In this document: positions 49,226 to 57,963 of the stretch, in pieces
Layout: each line of letters opens with the position of its first letter
Numbering within the stretch: the first letter of the stretch is position 1
Assembly (NCBI GenBank): GCA_964527835.1
Contig: CAZGNV010000004.1
Span: 1-64,000 of the forward strand
Length of the DNA: 64,000 nt
From: JAFDCJ01 sp964527835
Lineage (GTDB): Bacteria; Desulfobacterota; Desulfobacteria; Desulfobacterales; JAFDCJ01
Reading direction: 5' to 3'
Translations under genes and position numbers: made by a program
The notes under the pieces: generated by a model
What the model saw: the letters and a program-made list of their open reading frames with translations, nothing else
The model's database searches: none
What the model was told of the DNA's origin: nothing

Positions 49226-50368
49226 CTATGGCGGTGTGATGCTTATCTCGACATCGTCATAATATAAAGGCTGATCCAGTTTGCCGTTGCTGCTGCCGTC
49301 AATGCCGAAATAAAAAGTGTAACTTCCCATGGGCAGATCCGATATGTTCAGGACCTCGAGTGGAGGAGACAAATCAAATAAAGGTCCTTGATACGAAACC
49401 TGGAATCCCGGCCGCCATGTCCCCGAATTATGGTAGTAGTACCACCCGAATGCCGTATCGGCGACACACCACCAGTCTGCCGGCATGCCCGGGCTGTTTC
49501 CAGCATCAAGCTCTATGGTTACCGAAAGCGGTTGACCATGAGCGATCTGTATGGGGCCGTCTGAACCGTTGGCCTTGATTTTAGGAAAAATGCAAGGGCT
49601 TATCGCGGTAAGCCATGGATCGAAGTCAACATTGTCACTTACGTTATCGCCTGACCCGCCGGGATTGGAAGCATGACTCGGCCCACTGGCATCGCCCCAC
49701 CAATTGTTTTCGGCTGATATGTCAGTTGAAGACGAATTTTGCAGCCCGTAGGTCATGTTGCCGAAGATATTATTATAAATGATAGTCGGAGTGTTTTCAT
49801 AGCCCTGGTAATGAATACCAATGTTGTTTTCGGTAAAATCACAGCATGAGATTTCAGCTGTACTGTTATATATGTACAGTCCGGCACCCGCGCTTTTTCG
49901 AGAAATACATTTTTTGATGGTGGGCTGTGAGCTGTGTATTTGTATGCTCCCGGAAAAACCGCCATATTCAATGATCGCATTTTCTATAATGCTGTCATCT
50001 GCGGCATTTGAGCTGAAATAGATATCATTCCAATCCCCGGGCTGCGGGATGTCGGCATTGGAGGTAAATATGATTTTCTGTGAAGCCGTCCCCCGGGCGA
50101 TCAGCCTGCCCGTCGTACCGGAAAGCTCGCCTATAATCAGCCTGGGATTGATGGCATCCGGATTGAACCTGACCTCAACGCCCGGCTCGATGGTCAGGGT
50201 GGCGCCATTAATTACATGCAATAACGAATTGACAATATGAGGATTTAAATCAGGTGTCCATGTCTCGTCCGAAGAAATCGTCCCACCGTGAATAACCGCA
50301 CCAGCGAAGCCTGCAATGCTGAAAACGAATACCAAAACAAGAGAAGGAATGCCGATACTCTTTTTCAT
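49226..50368 (-). CDS. Secreted right-handed beta-helix protein
   Basis: About 380 residues with a signal peptide (IGIPSLVLVFVFSIAGFAGA). The next 200 residues are a pectate-lyase-like beta-helix: HVINGATLTIEPGVEVRFNPDAINPRLIIGEL.. and IIENAIIEYGGFSGSIQIHSSQPTIKKCISRKSAGAGLYIYNSTAEISCCDF, then NNWWGDASGPSHASNPGGSGDNVSDNVDFDPWL, which is common in such proteins. The C-terminal third is a separate beta domain. No catalytic residues are evident, so it may bind surface carbohydrate. GGGAGG precedes the ATG at 50368. Confidence 0.75.
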   Translation of the reverse strand: MKKSIGIPSLVLVFVFSIAGFAGAVIHGGTISSDETWTPDLNPHIVNSLLHVINGATLTIEPGVEVRFNPDAINPRLIIGELSGTTGRLIARGTASQKIIFTSNADIPQPGDWNDIYFSSNAADDSIIENAIIEYGGFSGSIQIHSSQPTIKKCISRKSAGAGLYIYNSTAEISCCDFTENNIGIHYQGYENTPTIIYNNIFGNMTYGLQNSSSTDISAENNWWGDASGPSHASNPGGSGDNVSDNVDFDPWLTAISPCIFPKIKANGSDGPIQIAHGQPLSVTIELDAGNSPGMPADWWCVADTAFGWYYYHNSGTWRPGFQVSYQGPLFDLSPPLEVLNISDLPMGSYTFYFGIDGSSNGKLDQPLYYDDVEISITPP

Positions 50369-50496
50369 TATAAAACCTCCCATGTAAAAATATTAGTCAA
50401 CAGTTAATGCAAGAAATAGCTTCCTTTTATTGAACAAAACAGATGATCACGTTAACCTTGTCAATAAAGCAATAATTCTGGGGACATCAAATTATT

Positions 50497-50533
50497 AATG
50501 ATGTCTTGACATCATTTAAAAAGATGCTATGAT
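50497..50533 (+). promoter_or_regulatory. vapBC promoter with overlapping operator
   Basis: AATGATGTC-TT-GACATCATT (50497-50516) is a perfect 9-bp inverted repeat. It overlaps the -35 TTGACA (50506-50511), which is 16 bp from the -10 TATGAT (50528-50533). The predicted start is at about 50540, i.e. at the vapB ATG, so the transcript may be leaderless. Type II antitoxins usually bind such repeats to autorepress. Confidence 0.6.
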
Positions 50534-50539
50534 GCCAAC

Positions 50540-50785
50540 ATGAGAACGACACTCACCATAGATGACGATGTGATTGAACGGGCACGAACTATCGCAGCTA
50601 AATTGAACACCCCGTTTAAGCGGGTTATCAACGAAGCGCTTCGTGCTGGCCTAGACCAGGTGGAACAGCCCGCGAAGCAGCGCCGCTACAAAACAAAACC
50701 GCACAAAATGGGCCTCCGGCAGGGCCGCAATCTGGACAATATCCAGGAACTATTGGCTCAGATTGAAGGCGAGGAATCCCGTTGA
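50540..50785 (+). CDS. vapB: VapB-type antitoxin
   Basis: 81 residues. The N-terminal ribbon-helix-helix (MRTTLTIDDDVIERARTIAAKLNTPFKRVINEALRAGL) binds DNA, and a basic, flexible C-terminus should wrap the toxin. Small size, location and a PIN toxin downstream identify a type II toxin-antitoxin pair. No ribosome site is needed if the transcript is leaderless. Its stop overlaps the toxin start (TTGA). Confidence 0.87.
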   Translation: MRTTLTIDDDVIERARTIAAKLNTPFKRVINEALRAGLDQVEQPAKQRRYKTKPHKMGLRQGRNLDNIQELLAQIEGEESR

Positions 50786-51210
50786 TTCTCGTCGATGCCA
50801 ATATTCTATTATACGCGGAAGACGCTTTACAGCCTTGTCACCAGAAAGCGCGGGCATGGTGGGATGGCCAGTTGTCCGGAACTGAAGTGGTCTGCCTGTG
50901 CTGGACAGTTCTGTCCGCATTTATTCGTATAGGAACCAATCCCAGGGTTTTTGAGCACCCACTCTCTCTCGAACAGGTACTTGAGCGGGTGCAAAGCTGG
51001 TTGAATCAGCCCTGTACGCGAATCATTCGGCCGACCGAGCGACACTGGACTGTTTTCCGGCAGATGCTCACGGAGGGTCAGGCTGTCGCCAATCTGGTAT
51101 CCGATGCGCATTTGGCAGCGCTTGCCATTGAACATGGCTGCGAATTGGCCTCCACCGATTCTGATTTCAGCCGTTTCCCCAAACTCAAATGGAAAAATCC
51201 CCTGGCCTAA
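50782..51210 (+). CDS. vapC: VapC-type PIN-domain toxin
   Basis: 142 residues, TTG start overlapping the vapB stop. It is a PIN ribonuclease: ILVDANILLYAEDALQP (first Asp near residue 5), SDAHLAALAIEHGCELASTDSDFSRFPKLKW (later Asp residues). The four-acid active site thus appears intact (D5, E40-type position less clear, and the two late Asp). It should cut RNA, halting growth when VapB is degraded. Confidence 0.87.
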   Translation: MILVDANILLYAEDALQPCHQKARAWWDGQLSGTEVVCLCWTVLSAFIRIGTNPRVFEHPLSLEQVLERVQSWLNQPCTRIIRPTERHWTVFRQMLTEGQAVANLVSDAHLAALAIEHGCELASTDSDFSRFPKLKWKNPLA

Positions 51211-51455
51211 GCCACTGTTTCGGGGGACACAATTCCAAATCCGGGATTTGTGCTTTTCGGCTGCCGATATTGCTTCTGCACATAAGGAGAGGCCATCAAC
51301 CGACTGAGTGCAAAATATCCGACGGAAATGATCGATAGTGCAATGCCGCACTTCCGTTTTAGTTCTCCGGCCAATGCAACCAGACATTGCTGTGCGGCAA
51401 AATGCAAACCGGCAAAGAAATTGAGCCTCACCGAACAGATGGTTTTCACCGGCTT

Positions 51456-52748
51456 TCAGGCAACCATATTTTCGACTGTGCAAAGGGCGTGTTCGTATGC
51501 TTCGGCCGTAAACCGGAGTCTAAGCGCGGTTTTCAGCATTTCCATGGTCAGCACCCTGTTTTGCCGGGCCAGCACTGCCAGGACGGCCAGCGCCCGATCC
51601 TGGGATTTGATTTTGCGGGATTTAAAATCCACTTCGACAATGCTTGCTTGACTGGGCGGCAGTTGCACGTCCGCTGCTTTGAGCACCCGTGTTTCAGGGG
51701 TCAGCGCAGCCAGCATTTTGCGGCGGCGATTGACGCCTTCCGGTGCCAGGGCAATGACGACCGAAGGCTTCTCAATGCCCGTATAATCGATTTGACTGTC
51801 GGCAAGAATCACCTCGCTGACCGAGTGGCCCCGCATGACCGTAATGGGGTAGTCATTTTTTTGGGTGCCGTGGCAGCCCGCTGCCGCGCCGGCCAGGCAA
51901 AGCAGCTCGCCGGCGGTAATGATTCTCTGGCCGGCGCCACCCAGCAAAACGATTTCACGGCGTCCTCTCCACGGAGGGGTGCAGATGGCTGCAATGCGAA
52001 CCGGCTCCGATAGCGCCTTTTGCCGGGCCGCCTCCTGCCGGTAGGCCTTTGAGTATTCCATTCTGGCGTTCAGTGCTTTGAAATCATCTGCCTCAGGCAG
52101 TTGTGCCAGGGCCGCGGCGATGCTTTTGGGGGTCAGCCGGTTGCGGCGGGTGTAGCGGCCGGGGCAGATGCCCCAGATGTCCACCAGCGAAAACCCGTTA
52201 AAGGCAATGGCCTCCTTGAGAGCTTCCACAAGGCCTTTATCATAGGTCGATATTCGCGATACAAAAGGGGCGCCCGCCGCACCGGCCACCTGGCAGATAT
52301 CCATGGGCTTTTCAATTTTGTTTAAAAAGCCCGATCCGACCGCCGCATCCTGTGGCGTGGTGGACGAACACTGGCCGCCGGTCATCCCGTAGTTAAAATT
52401 GTTGAGCACCAGCAGGGTCAGATCGATATTGCGCCGGCAGGTGCTCAACACATGGGCGCCGCCGATGCCCAGCCCGCCGTCGCCCATGGTGACAATGACC
52501 TTCAATTGCGGTCGGGCCATCTTGATCCCGGTGGCATAGGTCAGCGCTCTTCCATGCAGGCCGTGAAAGGCGTGGGTATTGAAAAAGGTGTCAAAAAGAC
52601 CCGAACAGCCGATATCGGTTACAATCACCACCTGTTCACCGGCCAGGCCCATTCCTTTCAGGGCCTGATCCAAGGCGTGCAGCACATTTTCATGGGAACA
52701 GCCCGGGCAGAAGACGGCGGGACGGTTGCGGTTTAAGAGACTATCCAT
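51456..52748 (-). CDS. 2-oxoacid:ferredoxin oxidoreductase beta-gamma fusion (KorB/KorC type)
   Basis: A 430-residue protein. Residues 1-250 are the TPP-binding beta subunit: FCPGCSHENVLHALD, VTDIGCSGLFDTFFNTHAFHGLHGRALTYATGIKMARPQLKVIVTMGDGGLGIGGAHVLSTCRRNIDLTLLVLNNFNYGMTGGQCSST. From about residue 258 a gamma-type domain follows (REIVLLGGAGQRIITAGELLCLAGAAAGCHGTQKNDYPITVMRGHSVSEVILADSQIDYTGIEKPSVVIALAPEG). The two are usually separate or fused to alpha. With KorA it decarboxylates a 2-oxoacid to acyl-CoA and reduces ferredoxin. The gamma Gly/His motifs look intact. It overlaps korA by 8 nt. Confidence 0.85.
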   Translation of the reverse strand: MDSLLNRNRPAVFCPGCSHENVLHALDQALKGMGLAGEQVVIVTDIGCSGLFDTFFNTHAFHGLHGRALTYATGIKMARPQLKVIVTMGDGGLGIGGAHVLSTCRRNIDLTLLVLNNFNYGMTGGQCSSTTPQDAAVGSGFLNKIEKPMDICQVAGAAGAPFVSRISTYDKGLVEALKEAIAFNGFSLVDIWGICPGRYTRRNRLTPKSIAAALAQLPEADDFKALNARMEYSKAYRQEAARQKALSEPVRIAAICTPPWRGRREIVLLGGAGQRIITAGELLCLAGAAAGCHGTQKNDYPITVMRGHSVSEVILADSQIDYTGIEKPSVVIALAPEGVNRRRKMLAALTPETRVLKAADVQLPPSQASIVEVDFKSRKIKSQDRALAVLAVLARQNRVLTMEMLKTALRLRFTAEAYEHALCTVENMVA

Positions 52749-53862
52749 GCTGGATCACCTCCATGATCTGTGCGGGCTTGATCAGCTCACCGTTCATCTG
52801 TCCCAAAAAATCGATCTTTTTGTCGGGCAGCAGCCGCTGGAGCTCTCGCACGTATTGACCCAGGTTCATTTCAACCATGACCACGCGCCGGTAAGGGGCG
52901 GCTTTTTCCCGAATCAGCGTTTCGGCAACCGGCCACAGGGTCTTTAAAACCAGCAACGAGGCCGATTTGCCCGTTTGCTGCAGCGTTTTTGCCGCCGTCC
53001 TTGCTGCGCGGGCTGTAATTCCGTAGGCAATCACCAGCGTATCGGCACCCGCGACAGCATATTCATCATAGCAGGTAAATTCAGCGACGGATTTGTTAAG
53101 CTTGGCATTCAGACGCTGCAGCATCTTTTCAATCTGCACGGGGTCCGTGGTGATATAGCCGTCAGGGCCGTGGGTTGAAGAGGTTTGCCGGACCAGGCGT
53201 TTGGCACCTATGGGTAGAAAATCAGGGACTGCCTGGTCCTGCCGTATATCAAAGGGCAGAAAAGCCTTGTCTGGATCCGCCATGCGGCGCTGCACCACCG
53301 CCGGCCGGTCAAGGTCTTCGGGATCGAAGGTTTCCCGGGTCATGGAGATTTCCTTGTTGGCGGCAATGAATACCGGACAGCGATACTGTTCGGCGAGATT
53401 GAAAGCCTGCATGGTGAGCACGTAACAGTCGGCTACATCCACAGGAGCCAGCACGATCACCGGCAGCCCGCCGCTGTTGCCCCAGCGCAAAAACTGGATG
53501 TCGCCGTCCGCTCCCTTGGTGGCCGATCCGGTCGACGGCCCCAGGCGCTGGACGTCAACAATGACAATGGGAATCTCGCTGCCGATGGCAAAGGAAATCT
53601 GCTCGCTGCACAGGCTGATGCCCAGACCCGAGGTGGCCGTCATGGTCTTCATGCCGCCCATGGCCGCCCCCAGGCAAAAGCCCATGGAGGCGATTTCATC
53701 CTCCCCCTGAAGACAGATGCCCCCTGCGGGCGGCAGCAGCTTGAGCATGGTGTTGTATATGGTGGTGGCCGGGGTGATGGGGTAGCCGGCAAAAAAATTA
53801 CATCCCGCCGACAGCGCCCCCCAGCCAATGGCTTCGTTGCCTTCCATTAAAGTGAGCGGCAT
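52741..53862 (-). CDS. 2-oxoacid:ferredoxin oxidoreductase alpha subunit (KorA type)
   Basis: 373 residues. Conserved blocks are MEGNEAIGWGALSAGCNFFAGYPITPATTIYNTMLKLLPPAGGICLQGEDEIASMGFCLGAAMGGMKTMTATSGLGISLCSEQISFAIGSEIPIVIVDVQRLGPSTGSATKGADGDIQ and, in the C-terminal pyruvate-ferredoxin-oxidoreductase domain, ADTLVIAYGITARAARTAAKTL. The substrate (2-oxoglutarate, branched-chain 2-oxoacid or another) is not defined. It lies just upstream of the beta-gamma fusion. A partner ferredoxin subunit (KorD) is not found next to them. Confidence 0.87.
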   Translation of the reverse strand: MPLTLMEGNEAIGWGALSAGCNFFAGYPITPATTIYNTMLKLLPPAGGICLQGEDEIASMGFCLGAAMGGMKTMTATSGLGISLCSEQISFAIGSEIPIVIVDVQRLGPSTGSATKGADGDIQFLRWGNSGGLPVIVLAPVDVADCYVLTMQAFNLAEQYRCPVFIAANKEISMTRETFDPEDLDRPAVVQRRMADPDKAFLPFDIRQDQAVPDFLPIGAKRLVRQTSSTHGPDGYITTDPVQIEKMLQRLNAKLNKSVAEFTCYDEYAVAGADTLVIAYGITARAARTAAKTLQQTGKSASLLVLKTLWPVAETLIREKAAPYRRVVMVEMNLGQYVRELQRLLPDKKIDFLGQMNGELIKPAQIMEVIQHG

Positions 53863-53974
53863 GAAACACCTTCCTGAAAGTATCTTCCATTTGATTGCTG
53901 CAGCTTACAATAGCCCGGGCTTTTTAAGTTTGGATTTATCAATTTTCCCATCTTTTGCCCATTCACGCAACTCT

Positions 53975-54010
53975 AATTCCGGGGACATCCATACTTAATG
54001 ATTGTCAATT
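53975..54010. repeat. Possible RAYT-type element end (GGGGACAT family)
   Basis: ATTCCGGGGACATCCATACTTAATG resembles element ends of the GGGGACA..ATACTTAATT kind found in related genomes (from memory; quoted here only in pieces: ATTCCGGGGACATCC and ATACTTAATG). A similar CTGGGGACATCAAATTATTA occurs near 50480. No transposase is adjacent. Confidence 0.35.
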
Positions 54011-54046
54011 GCAGGACTTCCTGAGGAGCTGTGGTCCACATCTGTT

Positions 54047-54895
54047 TCAGGCTACCTGTTCTTCCTGCAATCCCTTGTCTTCGCTGGCGGCAATCATCAC
54101 CGGCCGGTCGATCATTTCAGCCAGCGGCAAAACCGTCAGACCTTTGGCCCGGATGCCGTCCAGAAGCCGCTCGATTTGTTTTAGCCAGGCGGGCAGAAGC
54201 GCTGGGTTGGGGGGGGCGGCATCATGCAGGGCGATAATATCGCCGGGTTGAATGCGCCTCAATATTTTTTGCGCAAGGTTTTTTATCCACCGGTTGCCGC
54301 CATCCATGGCGCGGCAGCTGAAGTTGACGAGATACAAGCCGGCCTCTGACAGCGCCGGCTGCAGCCGCGGGCCGGTGATTCCCATCGGCGGGCGAAAGGC
54401 CAGGGGGCGGACGTCCAGTTTTTGCAACACCTGCTGCGTGGCAATAATTTCGCCGGCAATGGAGCTGGAGCTGCGAAACATCACCAGGCTGTCGTGGGTA
54501 TAGGAATGATTTCCAATGGTATGCCCCTGGTGCACGATTTCTTTTACCAGTTCCGGATGGGCGGCAGCCCGCTTGCCGAGTACAAAAAACGTTGCTTTTA
54601 TCCCGTGCTTTGCGAGCAGTCTCAGCAACGGCGTGGTGAAAAGCGGGTCCGGGCCGTCATCAAAGGTCAGGGCCACCGCCTTTTTAGCGGCATCCCCCCG
54701 GCTGATGATCGGCAGGAAAAAGCCGAAACGGGGAAGAAGCGACGCCACCGCGCACAGCAGGATAAAGCCAGCCAGGACAATCACAGACAGCCGCGGGTCC
54801 CAAAATGCCAGCAACGCGGCCCCGGCCAGGGCGCCGATGCCGATGCGCTCTCCCAGCGACAGCCGCGTGGCGGCTGCAGGAGCCGCCTGGATCAT
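54047..54895 (-). CDS. Polysaccharide deacetylase family protein, membrane anchored
   Basis: About 282 residues. Two N-terminal membrane segments (IGALAGAALLAFWDPRLSVIVLAGFILLCAVASLL) precede a NodB-type domain: KKAVALTFDDGPDPLFTTPLLRLLAKHGIKATFFVLGKRA, GHTIGNHSYTH, RPPMGITGPRL and IIALHDAAPP. The metal-binding Asp, His and His set seems complete. It could deacetylate a glycan or an envelope-linked product. The ATG at 54895 overlaps the stop of the MMPL-methyltransferase gene (ATGA), so it is the last member of a coupled operon. Confidence 0.82.
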   Translation of the reverse strand: MIQAAPAAATRLSLGERIGIGALAGAALLAFWDPRLSVIVLAGFILLCAVASLLPRFGFFLPIISRGDAAKKAVALTFDDGPDPLFTTPLLRLLAKHGIKATFFVLGKRAAAHPELVKEIVHQGHTIGNHSYTHDSLVMFRSSSSIAGEIIATQQVLQKLDVRPLAFRPPMGITGPRLQPALSEAGLYLVNFSCRAMDGGNRWIKNLAQKILRRIQPGDIIALHDAAPPNPALLPAWLKQIERLLDGIRAKGLTVLPLAEMIDRPVMIAASEDKGLQEEQVA

Positions 54896-57800
54896 GCGGC
54901 CGGCTGGATCTTTGCGATCATCCAAATCAATTCTCCATTGGCTCCTGAAGGTTGCGTGTGTTCAATGGAAAATCCGGCCTGCAGGAGCATGCTTTTGTTC
55001 TGAGCCACGGAGCGGTAATAGGCTGGTGTGCCGGAAAGTTTCAGCTTGAGGTTTTCCAGCCACCAGACCCAGGGCAGCCGTCTTTGGGGCGGGATGGTTG
55101 CCCTGACGATGAAACGTCCGCCGGGCCGAAGGCACTGGTAAATTCTTTTCAAGGCCAGGGGCAGGTCACGGTCATCCAGGTAGTGCATGATATCCATCAT
55201 GACCACCAGGTCCGCCGGCTGCTCCGGGCAGGGGATGTCCGGGGCGCGGCCGATCTCAATTCGGCCCCTGTCTCCCACGGCCCTGGCGGCGATCCGCACC
55301 CGCCCGGGGTCCGGATCGATTCCATGGACGCGGGCCAGGGGATACCGCTCCAGCAGCCAGCAGGCCGGAACCCCGTAACCGCAGCCGATGTCGACAATCG
55401 TCTCGACCCCATCGCCGGGGGTCAAGATCTGCGGCAGTTCGGAAAACATCGGATCCAGGTCGACTTTAAACCTTGCAAACAGGCGCGGATAGGCCTCCAT
55501 GTTGCGGTAGCGCCCTAGCAGCCGCTGGCGCAGGGTCCCGCTGCATCGGCTTTTTTCCCGGCGGTGTTGAAACACCCGCTCCAGGACCGGCGGTAAAATG
55601 ACAAAGGCTCCGATCAGACAATAGCCGATGCCCAGCAGCGAGGTCAGCCCGGCGCTTTTCAAAAGGTCGTGCTGCGCCGTGCACAGGACCCCGAACCCGA
55701 TAAGAGTCGATGCCGCCGCCAGAAAAACCGTCATGCGGATCAGGGAGAAATAGGGATGGGCAAAATCGCCGTAGCGCTGATAGGAGCGGACGAAAAACAG
55801 GGAATAGTCCACGCCCATGCCGATGACGATGATGGCCAGCATCAGTCCGGGAATATCCAGCGGATGGCCGATGAGTTTTAAGGTGCCCAGGGTGCAGACC
55901 AGCCCGAAGACGACGGGCAGCAGGGCAATCACGGTCAGCGTGATGTCGAAGAAGAACACCAGCAGCAGCACCACCACGCTGAGGCCCACGATGGCCAGCA
56001 TTTTCACGAAGGTGGCAAACAGCAGCTTGCCCATGTTTTGCGAAAACAGCTGCGGATCAAACACTTTGCCCAGCTGTCGGTAGCGGGCATAAAACACTGC
56101 CGCGTTGTAAGCCGGCCCGGTGCCAAGGGTCGAGACCTGCAGCCAGGAGTTTTCTGCCGGGCCGGGCACAATGCCCAGCAGGCTGAAAAATTTGGGTGGA
56201 ATCGGCAGGGGCTGCAGTTGGACGGCATCGGGTTGCAGCATCTTGTAAAAGGGCGCGAACGCATCGGCGGCAAAGCCCAGCTCCCGGGAAGCCGCCTGGA
56301 GCACCTTTTTCACGGCGGTGATGCGCTCGGTGGTCCAGAAGTTTTTCCAGGCTGCAAGATTTTGCCGGCGGCGGCTTTCGCCGGGAAAAATCATGGAGGA
56401 GACAAAACCCGAAGAAAGCATGCCCGAGCGCCGGTCCTGCTCCAGCAGCTCCAGGAGCCGGTCATCCTTGTTTTGAAGGGCGCTGACGCTGTCGGCGGCG
56501 GTCAGCACGTAAATTCTGTCGAAGACCCAGCCCCACACGGCGGCAAGTTTTTTGTCGGCGGCAGCGGTCTGCGGCCTGACCGTGTTCATGGCACTGAGTT
56601 TGACATTGAAATCCGGTTTGGCGAAAAACAGCATCAATGCGGCGAAGGCCAGGGCCATCCAGGCGCCTTTTTTGCCTGTACCGGAAAGCTTGTCGACCAG
56701 GTTATGAAGCGGCAGCGGCCGGGGACTTGCCGGCGCCATGGCGGGCAAAACCAGGGGCAAAACGCTGTGGACGAAGATAAATGCAAAGGCGATGCCCAGG
56801 GCGGTGAATTGTCCCAGCTGGGCCAAAATGGGAAAACCGCTGAAATTGAGAGCGGCAAAAGCGCCGATGGTAGTCAGCACCGCCAACAGGCCCACGGCCT
56901 TGACCTCGGCTGAGGCCTGCCGCCCGTAAGTTTGGCTGGGACGATCGACAAACAGCAGGTAGGCGATGGCATGATCGACGGATATCGAGATGATAGCCCC
57001 GCCGAAACCGAGCACCATCAGCGATATGGACCGGTGCAGCAGGGAAAATACGAAAAACGCCAGCATGGCCCCGGCCACGGCCGGCAGCAGCGACAGCAGG
57101 CCGATATAGGGCCGGGGAAATGAAATCAGCAGCAGCAGGATGATGCCCGCGGTTGCTAGCACGATTGCGTTGCGCACATCGCGCCTGATAATCAGCTCGT
57201 TGTCCAGTGCCGCCCGGTAAGCCCCCACCGGGGTCAAAACAACCCGCTGGCCGGCGGCGGCCGGCTGTTGATTGAGCTGCCCGGCGATGTTGTCAATGAC
57301 CGCCGCAGCCCGCCGGGCAAACTGCGTGTCAGTGCTCGAAGCTGCGGGATGGGCGATGACCAGCAGGTGCCTGCCGTCCGGCGACAAGATCTGCCCCCTG
57401 TAGATGTGCACCGACTGCGAAGGCGCCAAGTCGGCCAGCCGGGCCATCACCAGGTTTCTCAGCTCCAGCGGGTCTGCGGCAATAAACTGCGCCTGCCCGA
57501 TGGCGTCGAGGCTTAACAGGTTTCGCCGCGTGGCGGCCAGCTTTTGCCGGATCTTTTGCGGTTCCAGCAATGGTTTGACGTTGTCTTCGAGTTGGACGGC
57601 ACTGAACATGGCCGGCAGATTGCTGACAACGTGAAATGCCAGTTTGGGGATCAGATCGCGGGTTTGCTGCAGGCCGACTTTTTTAAACAGGCCGCTGTCT
57701 CTCAGGCTTTTTTCAACCTGCCGGCCGTATTCAACCAGCGCATCTTTGTCGGCCCGTTCAAGGTTGACATCGATGACCAGCTGATCCTGGATCGGGTTGT

Positions 57801-57963
57801 GGCGGAAGATGTAAAGCGCATCGGCGATGACGGGATCATTGCGGGGCAAAAATCCCATGATGTCCGCATCGATCTTCAGGCGCTTGATCCCCACCCCAAA
57901 AAGGACCGTTACCACCAGGGCGATGACCAGCAGCCGGCGCCAGTGAAAGATGGTTGGTTTCAT
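54892..57963 (-). CDS. MMPL-family exporter fused to a SAM methyltransferase
   Basis: A 1023-residue protein. Residues 1-815 are an RND/MMPL-type lipid exporter with two membrane bundles. Segments include VRNAIVLATAGIILLLLISFP, the GXXXDYS-like block GGAIISISVDHAIAYLLFVDRP, TFVKMLAIVGLSVVVLLLVFFF, and VIGMGVDYSLFFVRSYQRYG. From about residue 820 a class I methyltransferase follows (VETIVDIGCGYGVPACWLLERYPLARVHGIDPDPGRV, VVMMDIMHYLDDRDLPLALKRIYQCLRPGGRFIV). It probably exports and methylates an acyl or polyene product. It shares 4-nt ATGA overlaps with both neighbours. Confidence 0.88.
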   Translation of the reverse strand: MKPTIFHWRRLLVIALVVTVLFGVGIKRLKIDADIMGFLPRNDPVIADALYIFRHNPIQDQLVIDVNLERADKDALVEYGRQVEKSLRDSGLFKKVGLQQTRDLIPKLAFHVVSNLPAMFSAVQLEDNVKPLLEPQKIRQKLAATRRNLLSLDAIGQAQFIAADPLELRNLVMARLADLAPSQSVHIYRGQILSPDGRHLLVIAHPAASSTDTQFARRAAAVIDNIAGQLNQQPAAAGQRVVLTPVGAYRAALDNELIIRRDVRNAIVLATAGIILLLLISFPRPYIGLLSLLPAVAGAMLAFFVFSLLHRSISLMVLGFGGAIISISVDHAIAYLLFVDRPSQTYGRQASAEVKAVGLLAVLTTIGAFAALNFSGFPILAQLGQFTALGIAFAFIFVHSVLPLVLPAMAPASPRPLPLHNLVDKLSGTGKKGAWMALAFAALMLFFAKPDFNVKLSAMNTVRPQTAAADKKLAAVWGWVFDRIYVLTAADSVSALQNKDDRLLELLEQDRRSGMLSSGFVSSMIFPGESRRRQNLAAWKNFWTTERITAVKKVLQAASRELGFAADAFAPFYKMLQPDAVQLQPLPIPPKFFSLLGIVPGPAENSWLQVSTLGTGPAYNAAVFYARYRQLGKVFDPQLFSQNMGKLLFATFVKMLAIVGLSVVVLLLVFFFDITLTVIALLPVVFGLVCTLGTLKLIGHPLDIPGLMLAIIVIGMGVDYSLFFVRSYQRYGDFAHPYFSLIRMTVFLAAASTLIGFGVLCTAQHDLLKSAGLTSLLGIGYCLIGAFVILPPVLERVFQHRREKSRCSGTLRQRLLGRYRNMEAYPRLFARFKVDLDPMFSELPQILTPGDGVETIVDIGCGYGVPACWLLERYPLARVHGIDPDPGRVRIAARAVGDRGRIEIGRAPDIPCPEQPADLVVMMDIMHYLDDRDLPLALKRIYQCLRPGGRFIVRATIPPQRRLPWVWWLENLKLKLSGTPAYYRSVAQNKSMLLQAGFSIEHTQPSGANGELIWMIAKIQPAA

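Noticed and set aside
51207..51449. Minus-strand frame of 80 codons between vapC and korBC
   Set aside because: No motif or ribosome site; part of it overlaps GGGGGACACAATTCC, which resembles an element end rather than coding sequence.
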